Part shown: positions 1-7,198 of the stretch, in pieces | How the letters are laid out: each line of letters opens with the position of its first letter | Numbering within the stretch: the first letter of the stretch is position 1 | NCBI GenBank assembly: GCA_026990815.1 | Contig: JALXCS010000383.1 | Span: forward strand, 1-10,170 | Direction of reading: 5' to 3' | Length of the DNA: 10,170 nt | Source of the DNA: Methylomonas sp. | GTDB lineage: Bacteria; Pseudomonadota; Gammaproteobacteria; Methylococcales; Methylomonadaceae | Position numbers and translations under genes: made by a program | The notes under the pieces: generated by a model | Databases searched by the model: none | What the model saw: only the letters and a program-made list of their open reading frames with translations | Told to the model about the DNA's origin: nothing

Positions 1-254
1 TCCATCCTGCCTTATTGTAATCATTCTGCATATTTGAAGCTAAATAATCCAATAAAGCAAATTCAGCCAGCTTTTCTCTAGTGCATCAGTCATTACTAGA
101 ATGACATCAATAGCAAATTTATGAATTGTTGATTGATTGTTCTACTTGAAAAATAAAGATCATATTGTTTGCGTAGCAATTACTACTATCAGATGGAAAA
201 ATAAAACGGATGTTCAACATACGCTATCCTTTTAGGAATGGTAGTTTTTCACCT

Positions 255-281
255 TTGACATAACACTCATGACAATAATTA
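255..281 (+). promoter_or_regulatory. Possible promoter of the DUF3857 gene
   Basis: A perfect -35 hexamer TTGACA at 255-260 is followed by the A+T-rich stretch ACAATAATTA. The best -10 reading, TAATTA at 276-281, gives a short 15-base spacer, so the -10 is weak. The position, 16-35 bases before the candidate starts, suits this gene. Confidence 0.3.
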
Positions 282-296
282 GTGTGTTGTAGATAT

Positions 297-2873
297 ATGA
301 CTAACGGAACACGTATGCCTTCAGTTTTTTTGACTATTTTAATTTTTTTCCCCCTGCTACTGCCACAACAAGTATTGGCCGAGAATAAAGTTTCAATCTC
401 ACCGGTTGCTGATTGGATTATTCCTTATTCAGTGCCCGATCAAGAAAAAGAATTAGCTAATAAAAAAAACAGTACTAATTACCCGTTAGTAGATTTACAA
501 ACTTTGATTAAAAAGGATACAGTTGAGCATTATTACCACTTTGGCATCAAGCTGAATGACTTGAATGCAATTGAAGATAACTCGACACTTTTTCTGGATT
601 TTAATCCTAGCTACGAACAACTAACCATCCATAATATAACCATTATTCGGGGTGATACCAGAATCCCACAATTAAAAACAGACAACATACGGATTATGGA
701 TCGTGAAACCGAACTGGAATACAAAATATTTAATGGCACTAAAACAGCCAGTATTGTCCTCGAAGATATCAGGGTGGGCGATATTATTGAGTACAGTTAT
801 AGCATTAAGGGGGTTAATCCGATTTTACAAAAATTTTATTTTGAAAAAAATATTGTTCAATGGTCTGTACCAGTACAAGAATACAGATTAAGACTGCTTC
901 ATCCCCAAAGCAGGTCTATCAACATTACATATCACAAAATAGATCTGGCACCTGAAGTTTTCCGAAGAAATCAACAAGTCGAATACCGTTGGACAAGAGA
1001 AAATCCTCCAGTCATAATCAGCGAAGGACAATTACCTACCGCATATACCTTGTACCCCTGGATTCAATTTAGTGAAGCTGACACTTGGCAGGATATTGTG
1101 CAATGGGCATTACCCCTATATCAGATAGATGAAAAGCCCGGACCAGAATTGCAGACAATTATTGAGAAAATTGCCAAATCGCATCCTACCCAAGAGCAAC
1201 AGATAACTGCTGTCTTGCAGTTTGTACAGGAACAGATTCGCTATCTTGGCATCGAAATAGGCAGTGGTTCTTATATTCCTAATCCGGCAAATTTAGTATT
1301 TCAAAGACGGTTTGGTGACTGTAAAGACAAAACTATGCTGATGATTACCCTGCTTAAAGCATTTGGCATAGAAGCCTATCCGGCATTAGTTAATACTAAT
1401 TTGCGTAATGGGATAACAAAATGGCATCCTGCTGCGACAGCATTCAACCATGTCATGGTTTATGTCAAACTAAACAATCATGCGTATTGGCTAGACCCGA
1501 CCCGCTTACCACAAAAAAGCAGTCTGAATAAGATTTATCAGCCAGATTACGGCTCTGGATTGTTGGTAAAAGCTGATTCAAATTCCTTAGTTCAAATGCC
1601 ACCGACAAAAGTCTACAAGAAAACAATTGTAGATGATTGGACATTCAATGAGAGTGATGGAACTGCTACATATAAAATCACTACAGAGTACCGAGGTAGT
1701 TTTGCTGATTATATGCGTCACAAACTGGCTTCAAAACCACTAAAAGAAACACAGAAAACCTATCTTGATTACTTCGCTAAATTTTATCCTCTTATCACCA
1801 CCAAACAACCTCTCAATATTATTGACAATATTGAAAACAATGAATTAAAGGTTGAAGAAGTTTATGAAATCCCTAATATATGGAAAGAAAGTAAAGAGCA
1901 GCAAGGGAAATTGAGAGCCAACTTTTATCCAGCAGACTTTTTCAATTACTCCCAAAAACCTCAAATAATATATCGAAAACAACCTTTGGCAATTGAATAT
2001 CCCGTTTATATAGACCAAAAAACCCGTATTCATGTAGGTGAGGGGTGGGATTTGAAAGACAGCCGGATAAAACTTCACAATGCAGGATTTTATTTTCAAA
2101 AAAACGCTCAGTATAAAGCGGGAGTTTTAGATCTTGATTATACATATAGGTCCAAATCTGACTCCATAAAGGCAGATGATTTAAAACAGTATTTTGCTGA
2201 CTTGGAGACGATGGAAAATGAGCTTGGATATGGCTTATGGAAATATGGTGCAGAATTTAATGTCAAATCAGATCCCGGTGAAATCAACTGGACGTTGGTA
2301 ATTTTATTTATTTTAGCAGCAAGTATTTTTTTAGTGCTTTCTATCTGGGTTTATCGATATGATACTAATCAGCCAATTCTTTCAGAACAAGAGAGCGAGT
2401 CCGAAAATGCCGGTATCCGTGGCTGGCTATTATTACCTGCTCTGGCTGTTATAATTAATCCATTCAAAATTATCTATAGTTTATATTCCGATATACTTCC
2501 ATCATTATCTCTCCCTGTCTGGAATCAATTAACCCAAACCGATAGTGAATTCTATCATGCCGCGTGGGCACCGATCCTAATTTTGGAAACATTAGGTAAT
2601 CTTGGGTTATTATTTTTTGCTTCAGCTATCACTGTTTTATTTTTCCAAAAACGACGTACTTTACCTAAGTTTTATATTTCGTTTCTAACGCTTAGTTTAG
2701 TTTTTGTTTTAATAGATCATCTGACGTTGATGAATTTCAAGCCAGTGGCTGATCAGCTTACATTTGCAGATACTCTAAATACAACACGAACCACCGTTTC
2801 TAGTTTAGTCTGGATTGCTTACTTTATGACATCAAAGCGAGTTAAAGCTACCTTTATAGAACCCAAAAAATAA
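297..2873 (+). CDS. DUF3857 / transglutaminase-like / DUF2569 membrane-anchored protein
   Basis: Numbering is from the ATG at 297 (858 aa). A Sec-type signal follows Arg6, with a hydrophobic run ending in QQVLA-EN. Residues about 75-210 look like DUF3857 (RVGDIIEYSYSI motif). Residues about 285-405 are a transglutaminase-like fold with the expected triad: Cys342 in FGDCKDK, His385 in FNHVMVYV and Asp400 in WLDPTR. A membrane helix lies at about 665-687. The tail from about 706 begins GIRGWLLLPA and has roughly four more hydrophobic helices, matching DUF2569. The catalytic part should therefore sit in the periplasm. Substrate and reaction are unknown; the intact triad suggests a cysteine acyl-transferase or protease. 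The start is uncertain: GTG at 282 and ATG at 315 (GGA six bases upstream, 852 aa) are alternatives. I chose 297 because it gives the signal a positive charge. It stands alone and converges on the kinase gene. Confidence 0.88.
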   Translation: MTNGTRMPSVFLTILIFFPLLLPQQVLAENKVSISPVADWIIPYSVPDQEKELANKKNSTNYPLVDLQTLIKKDTVEHYYHFGIKLNDLNAIEDNSTLFLDFNPSYEQLTIHNITIIRGDTRIPQLKTDNIRIMDRETELEYKIFNGTKTASIVLEDIRVGDIIEYSYSIKGVNPILQKFYFEKNIVQWSVPVQEYRLRLLHPQSRSINITYHKIDLAPEVFRRNQQVEYRWTRENPPVIISEGQLPTAYTLYPWIQFSEADTWQDIVQWALPLYQIDEKPGPELQTIIEKIAKSHPTQEQQITAVLQFVQEQIRYLGIEIGSGSYIPNPANLVFQRRFGDCKDKTMLMITLLKAFGIEAYPALVNTNLRNGITKWHPAATAFNHVMVYVKLNNHAYWLDPTRLPQKSSLNKIYQPDYGSGLLVKADSNSLVQMPPTKVYKKTIVDDWTFNESDGTATYKITTEYRGSFADYMRHKLASKPLKETQKTYLDYFAKFYPLITTKQPLNIIDNIENNELKVEEVYEIPNIWKESKEQQGKLRANFYPADFFNYSQKPQIIYRKQPLAIEYPVYIDQKTRIHVGEGWDLKDSRIKLHNAGFYFQKNAQYKAGVLDLDYTYRSKSDSIKADDLKQYFADLETMENELGYGLWKYGAEFNVKSDPGEINWTLVILFILAASIFLVLSIWVYRYDTNQPILSEQESESENAGIRGWLLLPALAVIINPFKIIYSLYSDILPSLSLPVWNQLTQTDSEFYHAAWAPILILETLGNLGLLFFASAITVLFFQKRRTLPKFYISFLTLSLVFVLIDHLTLMNFKPVADQLTFADTLNTTRTTVSSLVWIAYFMTSKRVKATFIEPKK

Positions 2874-2876
2874 TCC

Positions 2877-2890
2877 ATTGGACTTCCAAT
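2877..2890. repeat. Short palindromic element related to the 3025-3069 repeat
   Basis: ATTGGACTTCCAAT lies four bases after the stop of the DUF3857 gene and is followed by TGGA, so TCCAATTGGA is a second palindrome overlapping it. The core matches ATTGGACTGTCCAAT at 3040-3054 apart from one inserted G and one substitution. It may be a weak terminator stem or a degenerate copy of the same element. Confidence 0.4.
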
Positions 2891-3022
2891 TGGACATCAT
2901 CAGTTGATTAAGACTTTGCTTAGAAGCTGTCTGGATAAAAATGTATTGTTTATCACAAAATAAAACCTGCAACATTAAGTAATTTATTAAGACTATGTAC
3001 GACAGCGATGTAACTAATGAAG

Positions 3023-3069
3023 AAAAATGGCCCCAATCGATTGGACTGTCCAATCGATTGGGGCCATTT
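3023..3069 (-). terminator. Perfect 21-bp hairpin, probable kinase-gene terminator (possibly bidirectional)
   Basis: The left arm 3025-3045 and right arm 3049-3069 are exact reverse complements with a 3-base loop (CTG). Read on the minus strand, the stem runs into CCATTTTTCTT, so it fits an intrinsic terminator about 120 bases past the kinase stop. On the plus strand it is followed by the weaker TTTCTATAT and could also stop transcripts of the DUF3857 gene. Each arm contains the self-palindromic 12-mer CCAATCGATTGG (3033-3044 and 3050-3061), which is more symmetry than a terminator needs. Confidence 0.6.
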
Positions 3070-3112
3070 CTATATGGTGAGGATTCCATTATCCACACAA
3101 ACATCTTGATAA

Positions 3113-3145
3113 ACATCATTCCTGTTGTAATTTCAGGAATGATGT
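3113..3145. repeat. 12-bp inverted repeat in the kinase 3' region
   Basis: ACATCATTCCTG (3113-3124) and CAGGAATGATGT (3134-3145) are exact reverse complements around a 9-base loop. It begins 44 bases beyond the kinase stop on the minus strand. The bases after it on that strand (TTATCAAG) are not a proper U-tract. It is therefore either a weak terminator upstream of the 3025-3069 one, or an mRNA 3'-end stabilising hairpin. Confidence 0.45.
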
Positions 3146-3189
3146 ACTTCAATGCTGTTTCAAAAAACTTTCAGCTCACATGGAAAAAA

Positions 3190-4101
3190 CTAAGCCTCAG
3201 TCAATAATTGGAACGCCTGCTTGAGTTCTTGTACGGATTGTGGTCGTCTTTCTGGCTCAATTGCCATCGCCCAGTCAATAGCTTTCAAGAATGTTTCGGG
3301 AAATTTTCTTTTAAATGCCTTCACCGCTGGTGTCAGCGTATCTTTTTTTAATCGTTCCACGGAAGAAACTGGCGCTTTTGCTTCCATGCAACTGCGAATA
3401 CTTGCACCAACCGCGTATAAATCAGTCCAAGGTCCGATCAACTGCGTTTTCCCATGACATTGCTCAACAGGAGAAAACCCTTTGGAGACCACTTTACTGC
3501 GTTGTTTTTGGGCTACTTCGGGGAAAGCCTGTACAGCACCAAAATCTAGCAGTAATGGATTGTAACCAGGGCGAATCAAAATATTAGCAGGTTTAATATC
3601 AAGGTGAACAAAATGGTGCTGGTGGATCTTTTCCACGCCGTCCAACAAGGCATTAAAGACTGTCAGCAAAAAATCCAGTGTCACCTTCATTTTTTTTTGT
3701 TTTATCATTTTGTCAAGACCAATCCCGTAATCATAAGTCATCACAATATAGACCGTTGAATTAGCACTGAAAAAACTAACAACCTCAACAATACTGGGAT
3801 GCTTGAGATTTGCCAACACCTTGGCTTCTTCAAGAAACAGATTACGACCGCACTGGAATAAACGTAAACTTTCTTCATCATTCGCCACAACCTTATTGTT
3901 CCAGGTCCGATGAGCTAATTTACGTGGTAAATATTCCTTGATAGCAACCTGAATTTGATCTTCTCTTTGTCTCGCCAGATATACTGAGCTAAAGCCCCCG
4001 TGTGCAAGTTCACGCTCAATAACATACTGGTCTATAATGGTTCCCGGCTGCAAATAATTCCATTCATTAGGATAGGTTGCCGGATCGTAATATTCAGCCA
4101 T
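3190..4101 (-). CDS. Hanks-type serine/threonine protein kinase (kinase domain only)
   Basis: 303 aa, phosphorylates Ser/Thr of unknown target proteins. Motifs in order: glycine loop LAHGGFSSVYLA (about 32-43), the ATP lysine Lys55 in VAIKEYLP, an alpha-C glutamate at 91/92 in FLEEAKVL, the catalytic loop HLDIKPANIL with Asp168, Lys170 and Asn173, the metal-binding DFG at 186-188, the activation-segment end GFSPVEQ (208-214, in place of APE) and Asp227 in WTDLYAVG. All key residues are present, so it should be active. The HRD arginine is Leu, as in several bacterial kinases; such kinases usually do not need activation-loop phosphorylation. No transmembrane helix, PASTA or other sensor domain is present, so it is probably cytoplasmic. 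No clear ribosome-binding site precedes the ATG. It is divergent from yicC, 44 bases away; no partner PP2C phosphatase gene is in the window. Confidence 0.93.
   Translation of the reverse strand: MAEYYDPATYPNEWNYLQPGTIIDQYVIERELAHGGFSSVYLARQREDQIQVAIKEYLPRKLAHRTWNNKVVANDEESLRLFQCGRNLFLEEAKVLANLKHPSIVEVVSFFSANSTVYIVMTYDYGIGLDKMIKQKKMKVTLDFLLTVFNALLDGVEKIHQHHFVHLDIKPANILIRPGYNPLLLDFGAVQAFPEVAQKQRSKVVSKGFSPVEQCHGKTQLIGPWTDLYAVGASIRSCMEAKAPVSSVERLKKDTLTPAVKAFKRKFPETFLKAIDWAMAIEPERRPQSVQELKQAFQLLTEA
4009..4038 (+). promoter_or_regulatory. Candidate yicC promoter inside the kinase coding region
   Basis: TTCACG at 4009-4014 and a perfect TATAAT at 4033-4038 are separated by 18 bases. Initiation near 4045 would give a leader of about 100 bases that is antisense to the first kinase codons. 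The gap between the two genes is too short for two full promoters, which supports a promoter inside the gene. Confidence 0.35.
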
Positions 4102-4135
4102 TTAATTCAAATGCAGCAAATAATCCAACAAGTAT

Positions 4136-4141
4136 AGGTGA
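4136..4141 (+). promoter_or_regulatory. yicC ribosome-binding site (sets the start at 4146)
   Basis: AGGTGA lies four bases before the ATG at 4146. This picks the start giving MIKSMTAFAS, the usual YicC N-terminus, over an in-frame TTG at 4077 that lies within the divergent kinase gene. Confidence 0.7.
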
Positions 4142-4145
4142 AATA

Positions 4146-5012
4146 ATGATAAAGAGTATGACGGCTTTTGCCAGTAAAGAGCTTATTTGTGATGCTCTGA
4201 TTCTCAATTGTGAACTACGATCAGTCAACCACCGGTATTGTGATATTACAGTTCGGTTGCCGGAAAAAATAAGATTTTGTGAGTCCGATTTGCGATCTGT
4301 TATTAATGAAAAAATCAAAAGGGGAAAAATTGAGTGTGTATTATCCTATAAAACCAATGCTGACAGCGAGCCACTACTTGCCTTGAATATAGCCGCTGTT
4401 GACCAGCTTCTTGAGTTAACCCGGACTATCGCAAAAAAAATGAACAATCCCCAAGCTTTTTCTGCCTTTGAGGTTTTAAATTATCCAGGTGTCTTGCAAG
4501 AACGGCAAATGGATAAAAAACTGCTTAAGGCGGCAATTGTTGATTTGGTTAACCAGACCATTTCTGATTTCCTCGAAGTTAGGGAACGTGAAGGTGAAAA
4601 ACTGGCACAAATGATTGAAACCCGGTGCCAAAAAATGCAGCATTTTGTCAAAGCTGCTAAAACCAGAATGCCAGAAGTCCTTAAAAACCTTAGAAATAAA
4701 ATTCATGACCGGATTCAAGAACTAATTTCCGAACCTGACTTTGACCGACTTGAACAGGAAATGGTTTTTTTGACACAAAAACTGGATATTGCAGAAGAAC
4801 TGGATCGTCTTGAAACCCATATTATTGAAGTGTTAAGAGTTTTAAAACAAGACGGACCTATTGGCCGCCGTCTGGATTTTTTGATGCAAGAAATGAATCG
4901 TGAAGCCAATACTCTGGGCTCGAAATCTGCCGATAAGGAAACCACAAAAATATCAATCGAGTTAAAAGTATTAATCGAACAAATGCGGGAACAAGTTCAG
5001 AATATTGAATAA
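4146..5012 (+). CDS. yicC: YicC/YloC-family endoribonuclease
   Basis: 288 aa, the usual length of the family (E. coli YicC is 287). The N-terminal YicC domain starts MIKSMTAFAS and has the conserved LRSVNHRYCDITVRLPE stretch. The C-terminal DUF1732 part carries LDIAEELDRLETHI and the signature QEMNREANTLGSKSAD near the end. Established knowledge: E. coli YicC affects decay of the small RNA RyhB, and B. subtilis YloC cleaves RNA, so this is a cytoplasmic RNA-decay enzyme. The start is fixed by the AGGTGA site and the family N-terminus. In many gammaproteobacteria yicC lies beside gmk and/or rph. Here neither is present: a kinase gene is divergent upstream, and the next gene downstream is convergent, so yicC is transcribed alone. 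Confidence 0.95.
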   Translation: MIKSMTAFASKELICDALILNCELRSVNHRYCDITVRLPEKIRFCESDLRSVINEKIKRGKIECVLSYKTNADSEPLLALNIAAVDQLLELTRTIAKKMNNPQAFSAFEVLNYPGVLQERQMDKKLLKAAIVDLVNQTISDFLEVREREGEKLAQMIETRCQKMQHFVKAAKTRMPEVLKNLRNKIHDRIQELISEPDFDRLEQEMVFLTQKLDIAEELDRLETHIIEVLRVLKQDGPIGRRLDFLMQEMNREANTLGSKSADKETTKISIELKVLIEQMREQVQNIE

Positions 5013-5070
5013 TTAATTCTGAATACTCATTATGAAGCCCATCCTCATGACATCCAGCCACTTTCCCACC

Positions 5071-5097
5071 GTCACCTTAAATAAAAATTTAGGCGAC
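5071..5097. repeat. Imperfect hairpin between convergent genes
   Basis: GTCACCTTAAAT (5071-5082) can fold onto ATTTAGGCGAC (5087-5097) over an AAAA loop, with one mismatch and one bulged T. It sits midway between the yicC stop and the stop of the SCO-cytochrome gene. Neither strand has a following T-run, so it is a weak terminator candidate only. Confidence 0.3.
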
Positions 5098-5165
5098 AAC
5101 TGGGCTGACACATAGGGACGATGTCATTAGATATTTTCCATACGATTGCATATTATTGCCTGGAT

Positions 5166-7121
5166 TTAATGCATTTCTCCTACTGGCGCTGCAAATGCAT
5201 CCGAAACCAGTTGCGAAACATTATCTCCAGTTAACGATTTGAGAAACTCAACCAAATCATTCATTTCCTGCGCTGATAAACCCAGCGGTTTTATTAAAGG
5301 ATCCAGATTTTCATTTGCAATACCGCCTTGATTGTAAAACTCAACCACTTGCTGCAATGTTGTAAAAACGCCATTGTGCATATATGGCGATGTCAAAGCT
5401 ATATTTCTCAAGCTTGGAGTTTTGTATTTCCACCGGTCATCGGGGTTTTGTGTTATTTCGTAGCGGCCTAAATCATTGGGTTCTCGCTCAGAAATACTAT
5501 CGATAATCTCATTTTCAACTTCCACAAAAACACCGGGAGCCACCTGGACACGTAATTGTCCAGCTTGCTTTTGCATCGCCTGCTGATACCCTATCCCGGT
5601 ATTATGCAATTGACCATCCATAAACAAAGCAAAGTCCTTGTTTATTAAGTGGCATCGGCTGCATTCTGCCTTGCCATTAAATAAGTTAAAACCTCGTTTT
5701 TCAGACTTAGTCAAACTTTGTTGTTTTCCATAAAACCACCGATCAAAATCTGAGTTTGCAGAATTCAAGGTTCGCTCATAACTGGAAATCGCCTTACCGA
5801 TAGTTTCCATGCTTGGACCTCGACCAAATAGCTTTTTGAAAAGCCCGTCATAATCCCGACTGGAGTTGATTTTATCAATTACAAAACCAACTGACGGGTT
5901 TCCCATTTCGTTATGTGCCAGAAACGGTCCCCACACTTGTTGCTCAAGCATATTTTCACGGCCATCGTGAAACAGTAATTTTGCATAGGCGACATTATAC
6001 AAAGTCGGCGAATTCCGTCTGACCGTCCGTCCTTCAATACCCACTGCCGTTGCCATTTCATTATTGCTAAAACCCTGCTCGGGAATATGACACATAGCAC
6101 ACGAAAAAGTATTATTCAATGACAAGCGGCGATCATAAAATAATTTTCTTCCCAGCTGAATTTTTTTCCGATCCAGCTTATTGTCTTTGGGTACCAGCAC
6201 TTCCGGCAATCCTGATGGGGGATGCTGGGCATACTGGATCAAATCGATTTCCTGACCTGACCTGCTTGATAAATCAATGGATTGGGTTTTGTAATCTGCA
6301 CCCTCGTAACCGGTTTTATGATCTCCAGCTTGATAAAGCGGATCAATACTAGTTGTTATTACTGCGTTGTCAGGCTTGAATCCAGCTGATTTTGTTGTAG
6401 AATCAGTAATGTTTTCTGATTGCTCAATCAACAAGGTTTTAATATCGTTAATGAGCGTATCAGCATGCAAAAAGGAGACGCTGTAAATATTTCGAATGTT
6501 GCCTTGAGGATCGATCAAAAATACTCGTAAAATATGTGAAAATGTTCCCGTAAAATTGTCTTTTTCATCATAAATTTTAGTTATTGTTTGATGATATTTT
6601 TTCAGGATTGGTTCCAATGCCGCTTCTGATTTTGTTGTTAAAAAAAGCCAATCCAGATTCCCTTCTTGAAAACTTTTTGCATATTGATTCATCACTTCTG
6701 GAGTGTCGTATTCAGGGTTAAAACTCAAGGTGAGCAAACGAACTTTTTTAGTGATTGCTTCTTCCTTGTCCATTCTGGATTTAACACGGTGTAAGACAGA
6801 TGTTGCCAAAGGACAACCATTGACATCATTGCAACTAGAATAAATAAAACTTAATACCACCACTTTATCTTTCATCAATTGGCTCAAGCTTATTTCATCC
6901 CCATGAATATCAAGCACCTTGCCATCCGCAGCTTCTCCTAAAATTGGCAATTGGTACGTGCCAGGACGAGGTGCAGTAAAAGCCAGTGGACCATATCCAG
7001 GAGCGAGGATGGTATTTTTGGTGTTAGATGTTTTTAAATTTTCAGCAAAACCATAGCCCGACAAAAGTACGGCTGAAATAATCAGCTGAAATAGAAATTT
7101 AAATAGTTTGAAATTTAGCAT
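5166..7121 (-). CDS. SCO1/SenC domain fused to MauG/cytochrome-c-peroxidase-like di-heme domain
   Basis: 651 aa from the ATG at 7121. A signal peptide (MLNFKLFKFLF...GYGFA) exports it to the periplasm. Residues about 50-215 are a SCO/thioredoxin-like domain: Cys97 and Cys103 in SSCNDVNGCPLA, and a SCO-type His196 in FSHILRVFLIDPQG. A polar linker (about 215-292) leads to a di-heme cytochrome domain with two CxxCH sites, CAMCH (341-345) and CSRCH (487-491). Family marks there are RRNSPTLYNVAY and TPSLRNIALTSPYMHNG. SCO proteins carry copper or act as thiol reductases. MauG-like proteins use two hemes for peroxide reduction or protein-residue oxidation. Downstream of mtoX, the likely job is copper loading or maturation of MtoX, or removal of its H2O2 (inference). 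A longer in-frame TTG start at 7172 is rejected because it falls inside a terminator hairpin. The SCO cysteines are spaced CX5C rather than the usual CX3C. Confidence 0.9.
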   Translation of the reverse strand: MLNFKLFKFLFQLIISAVLLSGYGFAENLKTSNTKNTILAPGYGPLAFTAPRPGTYQLPILGEAADGKVLDIHGDEISLSQLMKDKVVVLSFIYSSCNDVNGCPLATSVLHRVKSRMDKEEAITKKVRLLTLSFNPEYDTPEVMNQYAKSFQEGNLDWLFLTTKSEAALEPILKKYHQTITKIYDEKDNFTGTFSHILRVFLIDPQGNIRNIYSVSFLHADTLINDIKTLLIEQSENITDSTTKSAGFKPDNAVITTSIDPLYQAGDHKTGYEGADYKTQSIDLSSRSGQEIDLIQYAQHPPSGLPEVLVPKDNKLDRKKIQLGRKLFYDRRLSLNNTFSCAMCHIPEQGFSNNEMATAVGIEGRTVRRNSPTLYNVAYAKLLFHDGRENMLEQQVWGPFLAHNEMGNPSVGFVIDKINSSRDYDGLFKKLFGRGPSMETIGKAISSYERTLNSANSDFDRWFYGKQQSLTKSEKRGFNLFNGKAECSRCHLINKDFALFMDGQLHNTGIGYQQAMQKQAGQLRVQVAPGVFVEVENEIIDSISEREPNDLGRYEITQNPDDRWKYKTPSLRNIALTSPYMHNGVFTTLQQVVEFYNQGGIANENLDPLIKPLGLSAQEMNDLVEFLKSLTGDNVSQLVSDAFAAPVGEMH

Positions 7122-7131
7122 ATTGGATGAC

Positions 7132-7152
7132 AAAAATTGCCATCCGTGGCAA
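7132..7152 (-). terminator. Second, downstream hairpin of a tandem terminator after mtoX
   Basis: On the minus strand TTGCCA and TGGCAA pair perfectly around the tetraloop CGGA (7137-7152), then TTTTT follows (7136-7132). The T-run of the first hairpin overlaps the 5' arm of this stem. It ends only about 10 bases before the ATG of the SCO-cytochrome gene, so it could also affect that gene's translation. Confidence 0.5.
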
Positions 7153-7187
7153 AAATACCTGTTCAAGAACAAGAGATCTTGAACAGG
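7151..7187 (-). terminator. Intrinsic terminator after mtoX
   Basis: CCTGTTCAAG and CTTGAACAGG form a perfect 10-bp stem (arms 7158-7167 and 7178-7187, 10-base loop). On the minus strand it is followed by TATTTTTG (7157-7150). It starts 11 bases past the mtoX stop. Since the next gene is on the same strand only 77 bases away, it probably reduces, rather than abolishes, read-through. Confidence 0.7.
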
Positions 7188-7198
7188 CCGTGAAAGAT

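Larger units (their letters stand above)
2874..3189. other. Gene-free convergent intergenic region rich in palindromes
   Basis: This 316-base gap separates the stop of the DUF3857 gene from the stop of the kinase gene. Short open frames cross it on both strands, but they run through the large hairpin and resemble no family, so I do not call a gene. It holds three inverted-repeat elements, listed separately. Confidence 0.7.

Noticed and set aside
1..84. Minus-strand open frame reading off the left edge (ends NMQNDYNKAGW) and a plus-strand frame from base 1 to a TAG at 79
   Set aside because: Both are under 30 codons, neither resembles a known protein, and the minus frame has no ribosome-binding site before its only ATG. 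Cannot be told from chance.
2832..3207. 106-codon minus-strand and 70-codon plus-strand frames across the DUF3857/kinase gap
   Set aside because: They run through the 21-bp palindrome and into neighbouring genes, and show no domain or signal. Open by chance in A+T-rich DNA.
3690..3698. Nine-base homopolymer in the kinase gene (and eight A at 4433-4440 in yicC) as a frameshift or slippage site
   Set aside because: Both reading frames continue correctly across them with all family motifs in frame. No second frame product is apparent.
5032..5115. 27-codon plus-strand frame after yicC (MKPILMTSSHFPTV...)
   Set aside because: No ribosome-binding site and no recognisable family; it spans the imperfect hairpin.
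7122..7172. Longer N-terminus for the SCO-cytochrome gene from a TTG at 7172
   Set aside because: It would start inside the mtoX terminator hairpin and put a polar, Cys-containing stretch before a clear signal peptide beginning at 7121.
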